A stretch of 64,000 nucleotides of DNA from Siphonodentalium dalli (taxonomy: Eukaryota > Mollusca > Scaphopoda > Gadilida > Siphonodentaliidae), in contig CP136069.1 in the NCBI GenBank assembly GCA_032622095.1, positions 154,123,043-154,187,042 of the forward strand, read 5' to 3'. Shown one piece after another: positions 35,601-46,545 of this stretch. The translations under genes and the position numbers were made by a program. Under the pieces are notes generated by a model. That model did not search any database, was not told where the DNA came from, and saw only the letters and a list, made by a program, of their open reading frames with translations. The stretch's first letter is position 1; every line of letters begins with the position of its first letter.

Positions 35601-36404
35601 ATTTTCCCTCCGTCTGTCTTGTCTGGAGGTCTATATCTTACAATAATTCTAACATCGGTGGTATCAGATGTTTTATCAAATTTGCACAACACAACCATAT
35701 GTTCAAAATTATCAAAAGAGTCAGACATCTCACATGTAACTTGTATGTTCATATCATGTATGAGACCAATTCCACCCCCACGGGTGGTCCCTTTTCGTGA
35801 ACAGAAGAGAGCATTGTAATCTTTGGGACAAACAGCAGCCGCTATAGGCCCCTTTTCACCCTCGAATAGCCATGTTTCACAAACTGCTAGAATTTGACAG
35901 TCAAAAGTTTCTATAAGTTCATTAACTTTTATTGTTTTATGGACCATTGACCTTGTATTTAGTGTCATCAAACTGCATTTCTTTGGTGGTGGAGGAATAG
36001 GACGCAAGTTGTTGGAGTTAGAACCACGTCCTTGTGACGAAACGGTGACACTATTGTCAGATTGTGATCACAACTATTGTTTGAAACAATACAGAGTGGG
36101 ATTTTTCTCACAGGACTCCGTTTTCCTCGCCTTGTCGGACTACTTATGTTGATCCCAGCAGCCCGAATTTTCGCCCAAACGTCAGTTGGTAACCGAAAGG
36201 TTGGTTTTATCGAAATGTGACGCAGATTGGTCGAGGAGTAATATAGTTTGTTGTTACGATCAGAAATTAAATTCTGGTCTGAACTATGTGTACCCCTTGG
36301 TGAACTGTTGACATTGTCCGCAGTCGATAAGCACATACCGAAAGTTCAATAAATCACTGACAGAGTGACAGCGAGAAGAAAAAAGAAATTACCGCTCAGG
36401 AAAA
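32669..36404 (-). mobile_element. L2/CR1-type LINE, decayed (LINE C)
   Basis: Minus-strand element inserted in the GACGTTGGACATTCG-type repeat. Its 3' end carries the arrangement typical of L2-like elements: aagcgcattgaaac, then gtagaatgcgttttaaat, then a (TAA/TAT)n tail. The coding part is 33095-36336 with several frame breaks. The 5' boundary near 36404 is set by where the host repeat (gttcgtggacattcgcg) resumes. Confidence 0.8.
33095..36336 (-). pseudogene. L2/CR1-type LINE ORF2 with frame breaks
   Basis: Four minus-strand pieces make one ORF2-like protein. Residues from an ATG at 36336 (LPTDVWAKIRAAGINISSPT) precede the endonuclease. The piece 36007-34169 holds the endonuclease (MTLNTRSMV, CETWL, LGDINIRVDD, LDHIIS, SDHHAV) and the start of RT (NYRPVSTLSFISKVLEKIV). 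The piece 34220-33618 holds LLDRLRD, VGVPQGSILGPLLFL and YADDTQIYVEF. The piece 33592-33095 is the C-terminus (AVNVWNELPLTLRKAKTLEK). RT motif A is damaged: NCVLLLML is followed almost at once by DTCDH-type sequence in another frame, so the usual D-x-x-x-A-F segment with its catalytic Asp is missing. Another frameshift near 36060 and a break near 33600 also disable it. Confidence 0.87.
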
Positions 36405-37020
36405 AATCACGTTCGTGGACATTCGCGACACGGTCTGTTTTCAATAAAATACAATAGACTCGCATTTGTTGATATGACTGACAGCTGCCTTGTGCCCACA
36501 CAACTCTTATTTAAAAAGATCACCATCCTGCCAAACATATTTCTATGTAAATAATCAAATTGTTGAATGTCAACGAACGTCCAACGTCCGTCTAACTTCA
36601 CAGGCATTTAACAAAAATATCATGGATTCGCACATGGGTCCAGGACAAACTGCTCTATTTAAGGCGGATGGGTTTTACGTGGGAAGAATCATTGAGACTT
36701 CCCTGCTCAATTTTCAAGTTTATTCGTCTACTCGTTTAGCCTCTGCCCTCTACACGTAATTTTTTAAAGAGAATGTCCGAATGTTCCTTTCCCCTTTGAA
36801 AAACATTGAAACAGAAATTCAAATATGTACTTCTAAGTGACTTTTATGGTTCTTATTCGATACATTTGAATGCCTGAAGATACCAAATACAATTGTGATA
36901 TATCTGTGGTAAAATTATTGCGTTTAATTCAGTAGACATTGAAGGGGCAAGCTTATTTATAATAAATACATGCCTGTGAAGTTAGACGGACGTTGGACAT
37001 TCGTTGACATTCAACAATTG
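36405..37020. repeat. GACGTTGGACATTCG-type repeat, right part, with inverted ends
   Basis: 36559-36606 and 36970-37018 are inverted copies of one another over about 47 bp (cctgtgaagttagacggacg ... gttgacattcaacaattg), with 363 bp between. This looks like a small terminal-inverted-repeat element. Together with 32170-32668 it frames LINE C. Confidence 0.7.
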
Positions 37021-37039
37021 TAAGTGCAAACAACGCGAT

Positions 37040-37192
37040 GCCTCAATCGAGCATAAATGCACATGGGTGTGTGTATATGTATATGTATGTGTATATATAG
37101 CTATGTATATTTATGTGTTTATGTATGTGTGCATATTTGTATGTATGTAATACTATGTATATGTATATACATACATACATACATACATACAA
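37040..37192 (+). repeat. (TATG)n / (CATA)n microsatellite
   Basis: tatgtatatgtatgtg-type repeats followed by six CATA units. Frames here are low complexity. Confidence 0.92.
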
Positions 37193-37372
37193 TCGAGCGC
37201 ATACGACAATTCTATACATGTGTACATATAATTGTATTTACTATATATTGTATAATATGTACTATAATATCTTTATTCGTTGGAGGTATAAACAATTCAA
37301 CCAATCCTGGAAACCCCAAATCCCGTCACCACTTCTCTGATTTGTAATCTGAGAGACTCCTCTGTCATGGTT
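37166..37372 (-). repeat. LINE-like 3'-end fragment with CATA flank, copy 1
   Basis: The stretch caatcgagcgcatacgacaa to tattgtataatat is duplicated at 39493-39590. The adjoining atctttattc-ttggagg ... tctgatttgtaatctgagag recurs at 40151-40255. On the minus strand this ends in AATAAAGATAT, like LINE B's tail. Confidence 0.75.
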
Positions 37373-37377
37373 AGTAA

Positions 37378-39491
37378 TATGCCCATATGTTATGTTGTAA
37401 TGTTTCTGCTACAAAATTATCGAAATACTGCAGGAGAGATAACTCTATTTCTATAATACTCCTCTGCCATGGTTAGTAATGGTTACAAACAACTAATTAT
37501 ATAGAGTTACGCTTCTTGAATTTGTGTAGGGAAACTCGAGTCAGCATAAAAAAAAATTCTGGCTGCTGATTGGTTGATTATCATTGAGGGAAATATCCCT
37601 AATCGGGAACAGAAAATTATAACCTAAGTAAATATGGCGATCGTGTATGTTTAGATGTCCAGGAAGATTCTGGTGGTGTCCAGAAGTTACGGAAGGGGTC
37701 GTGGTATTTTTATGATGCTGATTTTTGTGCAGTAAATGGGGTAGTTGTGGAAATGCAAGATTATCGTTTGAAAAAAATACCGAAAAGGGCGCGTTTGTTG
37801 CCACATACTGGTGCAGAGGATGACGTTCTAAGGGAAAATTGACCACTTGAAGTTCAAATAGGTCAAACCCATGGCCGGCGGGACTTTTAGTTAACACTGT
37901 CGCCTATGGAAAATAATTAGTTGTGTGTAACCTATCATGCCCATCTGAATGTTGTAATGTTTCTGCTACAAAATTATCGAAATACTGCAGGAGAGATCAC
38001 TCTATTTCTATAATACTAATCTCAGAACGCTGATCATATTCAGCTGTGGGATTCCACAAAACGTTCGCGGCCAAATGTACGAAGCTCCGGTATTATGCAC
38101 ATGTGTATCAACGGGATATACAAAAGTAAATCACGTACGCGTATGAATGGATCTGAGAGGGATTAACCAACAAGCCCAACGGGGTTATATAAACTTTGCT
38201 CCCCTTTTGTTTCGGGTTAGAATCTTGGAGAGCATCGTGGGCAACACAAAATGCACACATGAAGGTTAACAAGGACCAGGAACCTCTAAACCGTCGCTAC
38301 AGACGTTCGGACCAGGAACTTACGTCACTAATGTAATATCTAAACCGTCGCTAGAGACGTTCAGGACCAGGAACCTACGTCACTGATGTAATCTCTAAAC
38401 CGTCGCTACAGACGTTCGGACCAGGCATCTACGTCACTGATGTAATCTCTAAACCGACGCTACAGACGTTTAGGACCAGCAACCTTCGTCACTAAAGTAA
38501 TCTCTAAACCGTAACTACTGACGTTCAGGGCCATGAACATACGTCACTGATGTAATCTCTAAACCGTCGTTACAGACGTTCAAGACCAGGAACCTACGTC
38601 ACCGATGTAATCTCTAAACCGGCGCTGCAGACGTTCGGACCAGGAACCTACGTCACTGATGTAATCTCTAAACCGACGATACAAACGTTCAGGACCAGGA
38701 ACCTACGTCACTAATGTATTATCTAAACCGTCGCTACAGACGTTCAGGACCAGGAACCTACGTCACTGATGTATTATCTAAACCGTCATTACTGACGTTC
38801 AGAGCCAGGAACCTACGTCACTGATGTATTATCTAAACCGTCGCTACAGACGTTCAGGACCAGGAACCTACGTCACTGATGTATTGTCTAAACCGTCGCT
38901 ACATACTTTCAGGACCAGGAACCTACGTCACTGATTTAATATCTAAACCGTCGCTACAGACGTTCGGGACCAGGAACATACGTCACTGATGTAATCTTTA
39001 AACCGTCGCTACAGACGTTCAGGGCCAGGAACCTACGTCACTGATGTGATCACTAAACTGTCGCTACAGACGTTCAGGGTCAGGAACATACGTCATTGCT
39101 GTAATATAAACCGTCGCTAGTGACGTTCAGGCACCTACACCACTAACGTAATATCTAAACTGTCGCTACAGACGTCCAGGAACGTACATCACTAATGTAA
39201 TCTCTAAACCGTCGCTACAGACATTCAGGAACCTACATCACTGATGTAATATCTGAACCGTCAGACGTTTACGAACCTACGTCACTGCTGTAATATCTAA
39301 ACCGTCTCTACGGACGTTCAGTAACCTACGTCACTTATATAATATTTAAACAGTCGCTACAGACATTCAGGGCCAGGAACCTACGTCAATGATGTAATAT
39401 CTAAACCGTCGCTATGGACGGTCAGGGCCATGAACCTACGTCACTGATGTAATCTGTAAACCGTCGCCACAGACGTTCAGGGCCAGAAACC
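37378..39491 (+). repeat. partial copy of the palindrome arm unit (copy A)
   Basis: It is homologous to the arms at 45.7-46.9 kb (reverse) and 48.65-49.84 kb. Shared phrases include tgttgtaatgtttctg, tctgagagggattaacca, agcccaacggggttatat and atcttggagagcatcgtggg. It contains an internal direct duplication of the atgttgtaatgtttctgcta segment (37391-37466 and 37949-38020) around a roughly 480-bp insert. Confidence 0.85.
38271..39491 (+). repeat. 55-bp minisatellite array (about 22 units)
   Basis: The unit is taaaccgtcgctacagacgt, then tcaggaccaggaacctacgt, then cactgatgtaatctc. Some units are shorter. Each unit carries tacgtcac, a CRE-half-site-like octamer, and gacgt...acgtc in inverted arrangement. 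Confidence 0.95.
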
Positions 39492-39492
39492 T

Positions 39493-39590
39493 ACATACAT
39501 ACATACATACATACAATCGAGCGCATACGACAATTCTATACATGTGTACATATAATTGTATTTACTATATATTGTATAATATATACTACT
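39493..39590 (-). repeat. LINE-like 3'-end fragment, copy 2 (first part)
   Basis: Near-identical to 37166-37262. The matching continuation lies at 40151, so 39591-40150 is inserted. Confidence 0.8.
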
Positions 39591-40150
39591 AGCCGATGAG
39601 CTCGACGTTGTCCGGGCTATTCAAAAACCAAATTTCAAGTCGATAGCTCTACCCAGCCCGACGTTGTCCGGGCTATTCAAAAACCAAATTTCAAGTCGAT
39701 AGCTCCACCCGTTTCCGAGATATGGTCTGCGCATGCGCGAAGCTGGCGTCGCACGGACTCGGCGACCCGATAAAATTCGTATCCGGGGCAAGATACATTC
39801 ACGTAGCAAATTTCAAGTCGATAGCTCCACCCGTTTCCGAGATCTCGTATGCGCATGCGCGAAGCAGGCGTCGCACGGGCTCGGCGACCCGGTAAAATTC
39901 GTATCCGGGGCAAGATACATTCACATAGCAAATTTCAAGTCGATAGCTCCACCCGTTTCCGAGATCTCGTCTGCGCATGCGCTGCACGGGCGTCGCACGG
40001 GCTCGCCAATACGACATTGACGACCGCCTGGTCAAACTACACACACGTACCAAGTTTCGTCCCGAACGGTCGAGAATCGTAGATTTGTATAAATGACATA
40101 CATACAGACAGACAGACAGACAGACAAACAGAGGTCTTCAAAATATATAT
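39591..40150. mobile_element. inserted element with 122-bp tandem units and (CAGA)n tail
   Basis: Units of 122 bp recur at 39731, 39853 and 39975 (gcatgcgcgaagc ... tttcaagtcgatagctccac ... cccgtttccgagatctcgt). The end is caagtttcgtcccgaacggt followed by a gacagacagacaga tail (40104-40132). It interrupts a sequence present intact at 37166-37372, so it arrived as an insertion. A non-autonomous retroelement is likely; class unknown. Confidence 0.7.
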
Positions 40151-40275
40151 GAGATAATATCTTTATTCATTGGAGGCATCAACAATTCAACCAATCCTGG
40201 CAAACATCCAATTCCGTCACCACTTCTCTGATTTGTAATCTGAGAGACTCCTCTGCCGTGGTTAGTAATATCACA
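40151..40275 (-). repeat. LINE-like 3'-end fragment, copy 2 (second part)
   Basis: Matches 37263-37380 (atctttattcattggagg ... gtggttagtaatat). Confidence 0.8.
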
Positions 40276-40287
40276 CTGGTCATCCGT

Positions 40288-40321
40288 GTAACGAGGACCC
40301 GGATAAGTAACGACGGACGCG
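40288..40321 (+). repeat. GTAACGnnGGACGCG motif pair
   Basis: gtaacgaggacccg (40288) and gtaacgacggacgcg (40307), 19 bp apart. One of six clusters in the window. Confidence 0.8.
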
Positions 40322-40659
40322 ACTAATCCCTCATGCTTTCCACGAGCGATGAGTTCAGGTAGGTACACACATATCGTTATTATAATACCTTGTCAGTTTC
40401 AGCTGACGATTTTGTTGTATTATTATCGTTAACAATAGTTGGTTCTCCAATTACAACTTGTTATGTCATGCTGGATTAGATATTTTATCATCATTTGTGA
40501 CACTAAGCTATGAGGTTTCGATTTATCGAAGAAAATATGTTCAAATAACTAATGAAAATTCAGAAATACGAAACCTCCTCCCTAATACATGTTGTCGTGC
40601 CGGATGATGTGTGTACCCAGGGATGTGGCTAGAGGGTCTCCGCTGGGGGCGGGGGGGTG

Positions 40660-41690
40660 TCAACCTTGGGAATTTCCAACTGCACCCCCCCCCCCCTTGA
40701 GTCGGAATCACACCAACACAACTTTTTTGCATAATTCCATTTGCACCCCCCCCCCCCCCGCCCCTTGAGTCGGAATCGCACCAACACAACTTTTTGCATA
40801 ATTCCATTTGCACCCCCCCCCTTGTACCTCATGCTCATGCCTAATTTCCTATATATTCATAAGCCATGCTTCTATTTTCCCAGCATGAGAACATTAAGAT
40901 ATTTTAACCTGAAAATTGCCCCCAAAAAAACAACTAGTGATCTAATTCCAGACAAATGCACACAGCTACCGACAACAGACCAGGAAACAACGGGCCGACC
41001 ATGGTTGTTCGGCCCGGTGTGAGAAAATCGCAAATCCTAGCATCTAGACTGGCCTCAACTGAAGCTTTCCTAGTGTTGGAAATTCAAACCTCATGCCCCC
41101 CCTCAGGTTGGAAAATTCTTCAACTGATGACCATTTATGTCTACAAGTTTGACCAAATGTAGTAAAATATTGTTTTGCTAAACTAATTAGCAGTTTTGTA
41201 TTGGCCATGTGGGTGGGGCAATGACACACCGGGCCGACCATGGTTCGGCCCGGTGTGCGAAAATTTTGAAATCTGAACAAGAAAATCGCAAAATCCTAAC
41301 ATCTAGACTAGCCTCTAGCCTTCCTACTGTTGGAAATTTCAAACCCTACACCCCACTTAGGTTGGAAAATTTCCAACTGATGACACTTCCAATGACAATG
41401 TTGACCAATTGTATGACAATATTGTTTTCTTAAATTAACTAGAAGTTTTTGACTGGCCACGGGGGAGGGACCAGGACACAAGCTTTCCAAGTGTTGGAAA
41501 TTTCCAACCTGTCACCTCCTTAAGGTTGGAAAATTTCCAACTGATGACCATTTCTGTCAATTCCCCCCAATAAATTGTTTTTACCTGAAATTAGGAATTT
41601 CCAACTATTGAAAATATAGCTCTCTGCTGAGGGGGGGGGGGGTGAGACACTCCCCCACACCCCCTCTAGCCACATCACTGTGTGTACCGT
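40660..41690 (+). repeat. array of the 'TTTCCAACTG' repeat family
   Basis: It includes two roughly 75-bp tandem units (ttgagtcggaatc-caccaac, 40697-40820), three diverged units of about 240 bp from 41000, the palindrome gttggaaatttccaac (41493-41508) and a near-palindrome cgggccgaccatggttcggc (41230-41252). Long C/G runs are frequent. No gene seen. Confidence 0.75.
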
Positions 41691-41778
41691 TCACATATAT
41701 AACATACCGTAGAAATTTCAGGATTGCTATAGATGCAAGTAAAATGGACTGTTATTCGCATTTCCAGCAAATTTTGTA

Positions 41779-41846
41779 GTAACGAGGACCCGTTGAATTT
41801 TATGTGGGAAAGTAACTGGACGCGAAAATTTGTAACGACGGACGCG
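41779..41846 (+). repeat. GTAACGnnGGACGCG motif triplet
   Basis: Motif copies at 41779 (gtaacgaggacccg), 41812 (gtaactggacgcg) and 41832 (gtaacgacggacgcg), spaced 33 and 20 bp. Confidence 0.8.
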
Positions 41847-42004
41847 TTTTTTTCTTCTCAGAAATATTTACCTTCACATGATATGTCATGGGCATATGTG
41901 GTCATGTTTGAAAAAACAATAAAGGTAAAATATTTAGGATATGTCCAATTAATAATCAGATGATTTTTTTTTAAACATAATGGGAAATATACTATATAAT
42001 AACA

Positions 42005-42140
42005 CACCGGGCGTGTCCATATCGTCTCCGTTGGGGCGGGTGATGCATGTCGACTTGGATTTTTCCAACTGTATCCCCTTGAACCAAACCAAACACTCCT
42101 AAAAGTTCTCAAAATGACATTTGCACCCCCCCATATATAA
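42005..42140 (-). repeat. fragment of the 'TTTCCAACTG' repeat family
   Basis: It contains ggatttttccaactgtatcc and tgacatttgcacccccc, similar to 40680-40820. Confidence 0.6.
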
Positions 42141-42226
42141 ACAATAGCCACGAATGAGACGGCGCGTCTTGTTATTTATAAATTCCTATTTTTCATTTTC
42201 AGACGGAGAAATATTGGTGCTGTCGG

Positions 42227-42303
42227 TAGCCAAATTAGCCAATGGCTAATCTTTTTCGAATTTGGCTAATACAAATTTCATTTGGCTAAACTTTTGGCTA
42301 AAC
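42227..42303 (+). repeat. short AATTTGGCTAA iterations
   Basis: ttggctaa occurs four times, plus an inverted ttagccaa near the start. Local short-motif repeat of unknown meaning. Confidence 0.75.
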
Positions 42304-42520
42304 TTTTTTTTACCCCAAATGGAGACTGAAAGTATGGAGTCAGAAAGCTAATTAATAAAAGCGCTCAATAGATCGACATTCAAGACGAAGTTAGGTGACG
42401 AAAGTATTTCATTATTTTCGTACTTATGAAATATCGTTCCCTAACAACAAAAGGTAAGCTCTAACAATTAGTGTACAGTAAACATATTTTTATTTCCAAA
42501 TCTAACATAAATTTTGGCAA

Positions 42521-44165
42521 GTGGGTTTTCAATTCTGTGATATGAACGATCTAGTCCGAAAATATCGAAAGTGGGAATATATTGCCGACTGTACAAATGA
42601 TAACTTTCCCGCGTTTTCTTGTATTAGCGGGAAAGTATTGTATTCACAGATCGCAGATGAGCTCAGCAGAAACAAAGATGCTGATGATTGGGGCATTCAA
42701 ATAAGTTTGTTCAACGAAATCGATAGCATGTGGGGTCCCCATACTATTGCTAGGTTCGCATTTGATTACAATGCGAAATGTGCGAGGTTTAATTCGCGTT
42801 TTTGGTGTAAAGGAACCGAAGCATTAGATGCATTTCGGCAGCATTGGGATGCTGAGAATAATTGGTTGGTTCCTCCTCCGAAATTAGTCTGTAAAGTTTT
42901 GCAGAAAATGAGACGTGATAATGCCAAGGGAACGTTGATAATTCCGAGATGGAGATCGGCTCCATTCTGGCCTTTGCTATTCAAAATTAAGGCTGATGGA
43001 AAATGTAGTAATTTCGTATACGGATATTATACTTTGCCAGATCATAGTATTATCAAGGGCAGAGGAAATAACGGGGTTTTCGGCTTGCAGAAAACGCCAT
43101 TTCAAATGATTGCTCTCAAAATAAATTTTGAATGATACATATACGTTTTGTAATGACAAAATAATTTTTTCAGGTCTGAGGTTGAAGGTTAACATTCAAA
43201 ATAAAGTTGTGGAAGCACGACTTTCTGTGGATCGAGAAAAGGGACTGATAGACAGTTTAAGCATGTATATAGTTGGTGCTAAGAGCGATTCAACCTCAAA
43301 GACATATTTGGCAGGTTTCCAGAGATGGGAAAGGTTTGCTAAACAAAAGGGATATGACGTGTTGCCAGCTAAGCCAATGTGTGTGGCTTTATATTTGACT
43401 TATTTGTTGGATAACCATGTTTATAATCATGTCATTAAATCAAGTGGGCTCACAAGTTAAATGATTTGGTTGATCCTACAGACAACGGTTACGTAAATTG
43501 TTTGCAAGAGTCGGCTAAGAGAAATTTCTCTAACCCGACAAATCGTAAAGATCCGGTAACAAAAGAAATGCTATTTGATTTGTGCGAAATGTTCAAAAGT
43601 TCCGAAGATTTTTTTTTGACATTCGTGATTTAACTATGCTCTTGTTTGGATTTTCTGGCTTTTTGCGTTACGATGAATTATCATCACTCAGAAAGAATGA
43701 TGTGCAAGTTCTTGAAGATCATTTGAAGTTGATAATTAAAAAAGTAAGACTGATAAGTACAGACAAGGAAATGAAGTACTAATTGCGAAGGGAAGCAGTA
43801 TAGCTTGCCCTTATAAAATGTATATCAAATATTTCAAATTTGTTGAATCCGTTGACGGCGAAGAATTCTTGTTCAAGGCCGGCTTCAGGAGTGGTGGCTT
43901 GATTAAATTTAGATATAATGATAAAAAGTTGAGTTATACAACTGTTAAAGATCGATTGATCAGTAAGCTCAAGCTAGTGAGCAATGGCCTAGATTTAGGC
44001 TTGCATAGCCTGAGGGCTGGTGGTGCTACATTAGCGGCTAATTCTAATGTAAACGAGCGTTGTTTGAAACGTCATGGAAGATGGGCTTCCGATAGTAGCA
44101 AAGACAGATATGTGCAAGACGACCTGACATATCGTTTGCAAGTTTCAAGCAAGCTTGGCCTTTGA
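42521..44165 (+). pseudogene. DIRS-type retroelement: RNase H end plus tyrosine recombinase, frame-broken
   Basis: The first piece (42521-43135) reads ADELSRNKDADDWGIQISLF, then WGPHTIARFAFDYNAKCARF and TLIIPRWRSAPFWPLL, the end of an RT/RNase H polyprotein as found in DIRS-type elements. The second part is a tyrosine recombinase: SKTYLAGFQRWERFAKQKGY (43128 frame), WAHKLNDLVDPTDNGYVNCL (frame from 43445), FGFSGFLRYDELSSLRKND (43582 frame), then DLGLHSLRAGGATLAANS and CLKRHGRWASDSSKDRY (43818 frame). The catalytic Arg (FLRYDE), H-x-x-R (HSLR), His (KRHGRW) and Tyr (KDRYV) are all recognisable. At least three frame changes break it (near 43440, 43610 and 43750). These recombinases integrate a circular DNA intermediate without target duplication. 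The RT and Gag parts are missing. Confidence 0.87.
42599..42649 (+). repeat. 51-bp direct repeat flanking DIRS relic, left
   Basis: Identical to 44427-44477. Contains actttcccgc (42603-42612) and its reverse complement (42627-42636), a 10-bp stem with a 14-nt loop. Confidence 0.92.
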
Positions 44166-44426
44166 GTAAATGTGTCTAATCACTTTGTTTATATTGAAAT
44201 TGAGTTTATACATGTTGCATATGTTAAATTGACATGTTGAGAAACTATATGTATAGTGTGACAGTCACAATAATATTTTTAATATTCAGGTTAAATTACA
44301 AAACTAATTTACATGAAGGGCAATTGATATTTAATATGCATCGGCGGCCTTTTTTTTGTAATGCTCTAGATGGCCTGGCTGATTGCTTTAGTAGTTTGTT
44401 ATCATTATGGTAGAATTGGGAATACT

Positions 44427-44477
44427 GATAACTTTCCCGCGTTTTCTTGTATTAGCGGGAAAGTATTGTATTCACAG
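44427..44477 (+). repeat. 51-bp direct repeat flanking DIRS relic, right
   Basis: Second identical copy, about 260 bp after the recombinase stop codon. Confidence 0.92.
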
Positions 44478-45472
44478 CTCGATGAATAATGTCTGTTATG
44501 AGTAGGCGGAGTTTTCATTAAGCCAGCAGCCAATGAAAAGTTGTTATTGGAGAATTGATTTCGGTGGGAAATCAGTGGAGTGTAGTCACTTCTAGTCCTA
44601 ACTTTGTTGGTTCAGCACACAATTTTTTATTTAATTAACTTAATTAAAGTGTGTGATATTGCTCATCGTTCGTCTGTCGGTTGTGAAACAATGCGAAATG
44701 TTTAAAATGCTAAAACATAAGCCTCACGTGACATGATTAGTAAAAGTGATCGCTATTACTCGAGTAAAGCTCATTACATTGATAGCAGACCACCGTCAGA
44801 CAGTATTCTAGCCACCTGCAGACAGTATAATTTGGAAGCGCGGATCCCCTGCGAACGTTACCATTTCTATCGCCCTCGATTTTGTGATCCAGGGGGTCTT
44901 TGGCCATCTAAAGACTAATAAATTCGATTCAGTATCTATTGAAGAGTACAATTAGTGGATAATCGATGGAGGATGAATGAGAAACATCCCGGTTTTTCGG
45001 TTTATTCGTCCGATACTGAAAATGTTGATAAAAGTCTCATTTTATCAGCCAATACGACTTATCTGTTTGTAAAAAATATAGTTGGTCATCTGTGGTAATT
45101 ATATGAAATTCCCTTAGGAATAACTCACCCATTATGTCTTATATCTTATATGTTCGCTGATGACAATTCTTTATATCTTCTAAAAGCTAGTGGTGTGATT
45201 GGGTACCCTGCTAACGCGTTTACACAGTACCACAACCACTGTTACTTCACTGTACAGGACCGGTTCAAATGGGGGGGGGGGGGTCAGCCATATGTCCGGC
45301 TGAGAAGAAAGGAGGAGATGAGTTTAATATGAGACCTGGACACGATGAAGACAGGGTTCAACAGAGACGCAGCATATCTACCCGGTTACGTCGGACTCCA
45401 TGATTTCGCGGTAAACAATTAATGCACAGCGTCATGACGCCACTGACAACGCCAACGATAACGATCCACTCC

Positions 45473-45505
45473 ACTTGATAAAGATCCCTAGAAGGATCGA
45501 ATGCT
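45473..45505 (+). other. hammerhead-ribozyme-like degenerate motif
   Basis: ttgataaa, then the stem gatcc-ctagaa-ggatc (45483-45498), then gaatgc. This resembles the CUGAUGA / stem II / GAAA core of the hammerhead motifs known from Penelope-like elements, with core substitutions that would probably abolish cleavage. The same block occurs downstream of the PLE at 57.67 kb. Confidence 0.35.
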
Positions 45506-45746
45506 CGTGTATTGTGTAAGATTATATTTGCACAATAATATAGCTCATGAGTTTACAAGGTGTTATTTTGCCGTTAATTTTTCCCGGGATTTACCATTAT
45601 CGTGACTTTGAACATCATACACATTTCAACCATTTAATAAATGTTCGTAAAATGAACATAACCCATTTCACAAGTACAATAACTTATAACTCCTGTAACA
45701 AATTTCTAGCTCAACCACTGCATGAGTCCCCGATAGCAGCTGTCCT

Positions 45747-46545
45747 AACGTCTGTAGTGACGGTTTAGAGATTACACAACTGACGTAGGTTCCTGGCCCT
45801 GAAAGTCTGTAGCGACGGTTTAGAGATTACATCAGTAACGTATGTTCCTGGTCATGAACGTCTGTAGCGACGGTTTAGAGATTACATCAGTGACGTAGGT
45901 TCATGGCCCTGAACGTCTGTAGCGACGGTTTAGAGATTACATCACTGACGTAAATGCCTGGCCCTGGACGTCTGTAGCGACGGTTTAGATATTACATCAT
46001 TGACGTATGTTCCTGGCCCTGAATGTCTGTAGCGACGGTTTAAATATTATATAAGTGACGTAGGTTACTGAACGTCTGTACCAGACGGTTTAGAGATTAC
46101 ATCAGTGGCGTAAGTTCCTAAACGTCTGGCGGTTTAGATATTACATCAGTGATGTATGTTCCTGAACATCTGTAGCGACAGTTTAGATATTACGTTAGTG
46201 GCGTAGGTTCCTGAACGTCTGTAGCGACGGTTTAGATATGACATCAGTTACGTGTGTTCCTGGCTCTGAACGTATGTAGCGACGGTTTAGTGATCACATC
46301 AGTGACGTAGGTTTCTGGCCCTGAACGTCTATAGCGACGGTTTAGAGATTACATCAGTGACGTAGGTTCCTGGCAACTGAACGTCAGTAGTTACGGTTTA
46401 GAGATTACATCAGTGACGTAGGTTCCTGGTCCTGAACGTCTGTAGCGACGGTTTAGATATTACATCAGTGATGTAAGTTCCTGGTCCTGAACGTCTGTAG
46501 TGACGGTTTAGAGATTACATTGGTGACGTAGGTTCCTGGTCCTGG
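45747..46545 (-). repeat. 55-bp minisatellite array, left arm
   Basis: About 14.5 units of the 38.3-kb unit in reverse orientation; one unit (55 bp) shorter than the array in the right arm. Confidence 0.95.

Noticed and set aside
37541-37897. 118-codon minus-strand frame
   Set aside because: It lies in an insert between two direct repeats; composition gives no family signal. Kept only as part of copy A.
38271-39491. CRISPR-like array
   Set aside because: Units are contiguous 55-bp tandem copies with no unique spacers, in a eukaryotic transposon context.
39621-40082. Arg-rich frames on both strands
   Set aside because: They are translations of the 122-bp tandem units in several phases.
40541-41490. 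Pro/Gly-rich frames
   Set aside because: Caused by long C/G runs in the interspersed repeat family.
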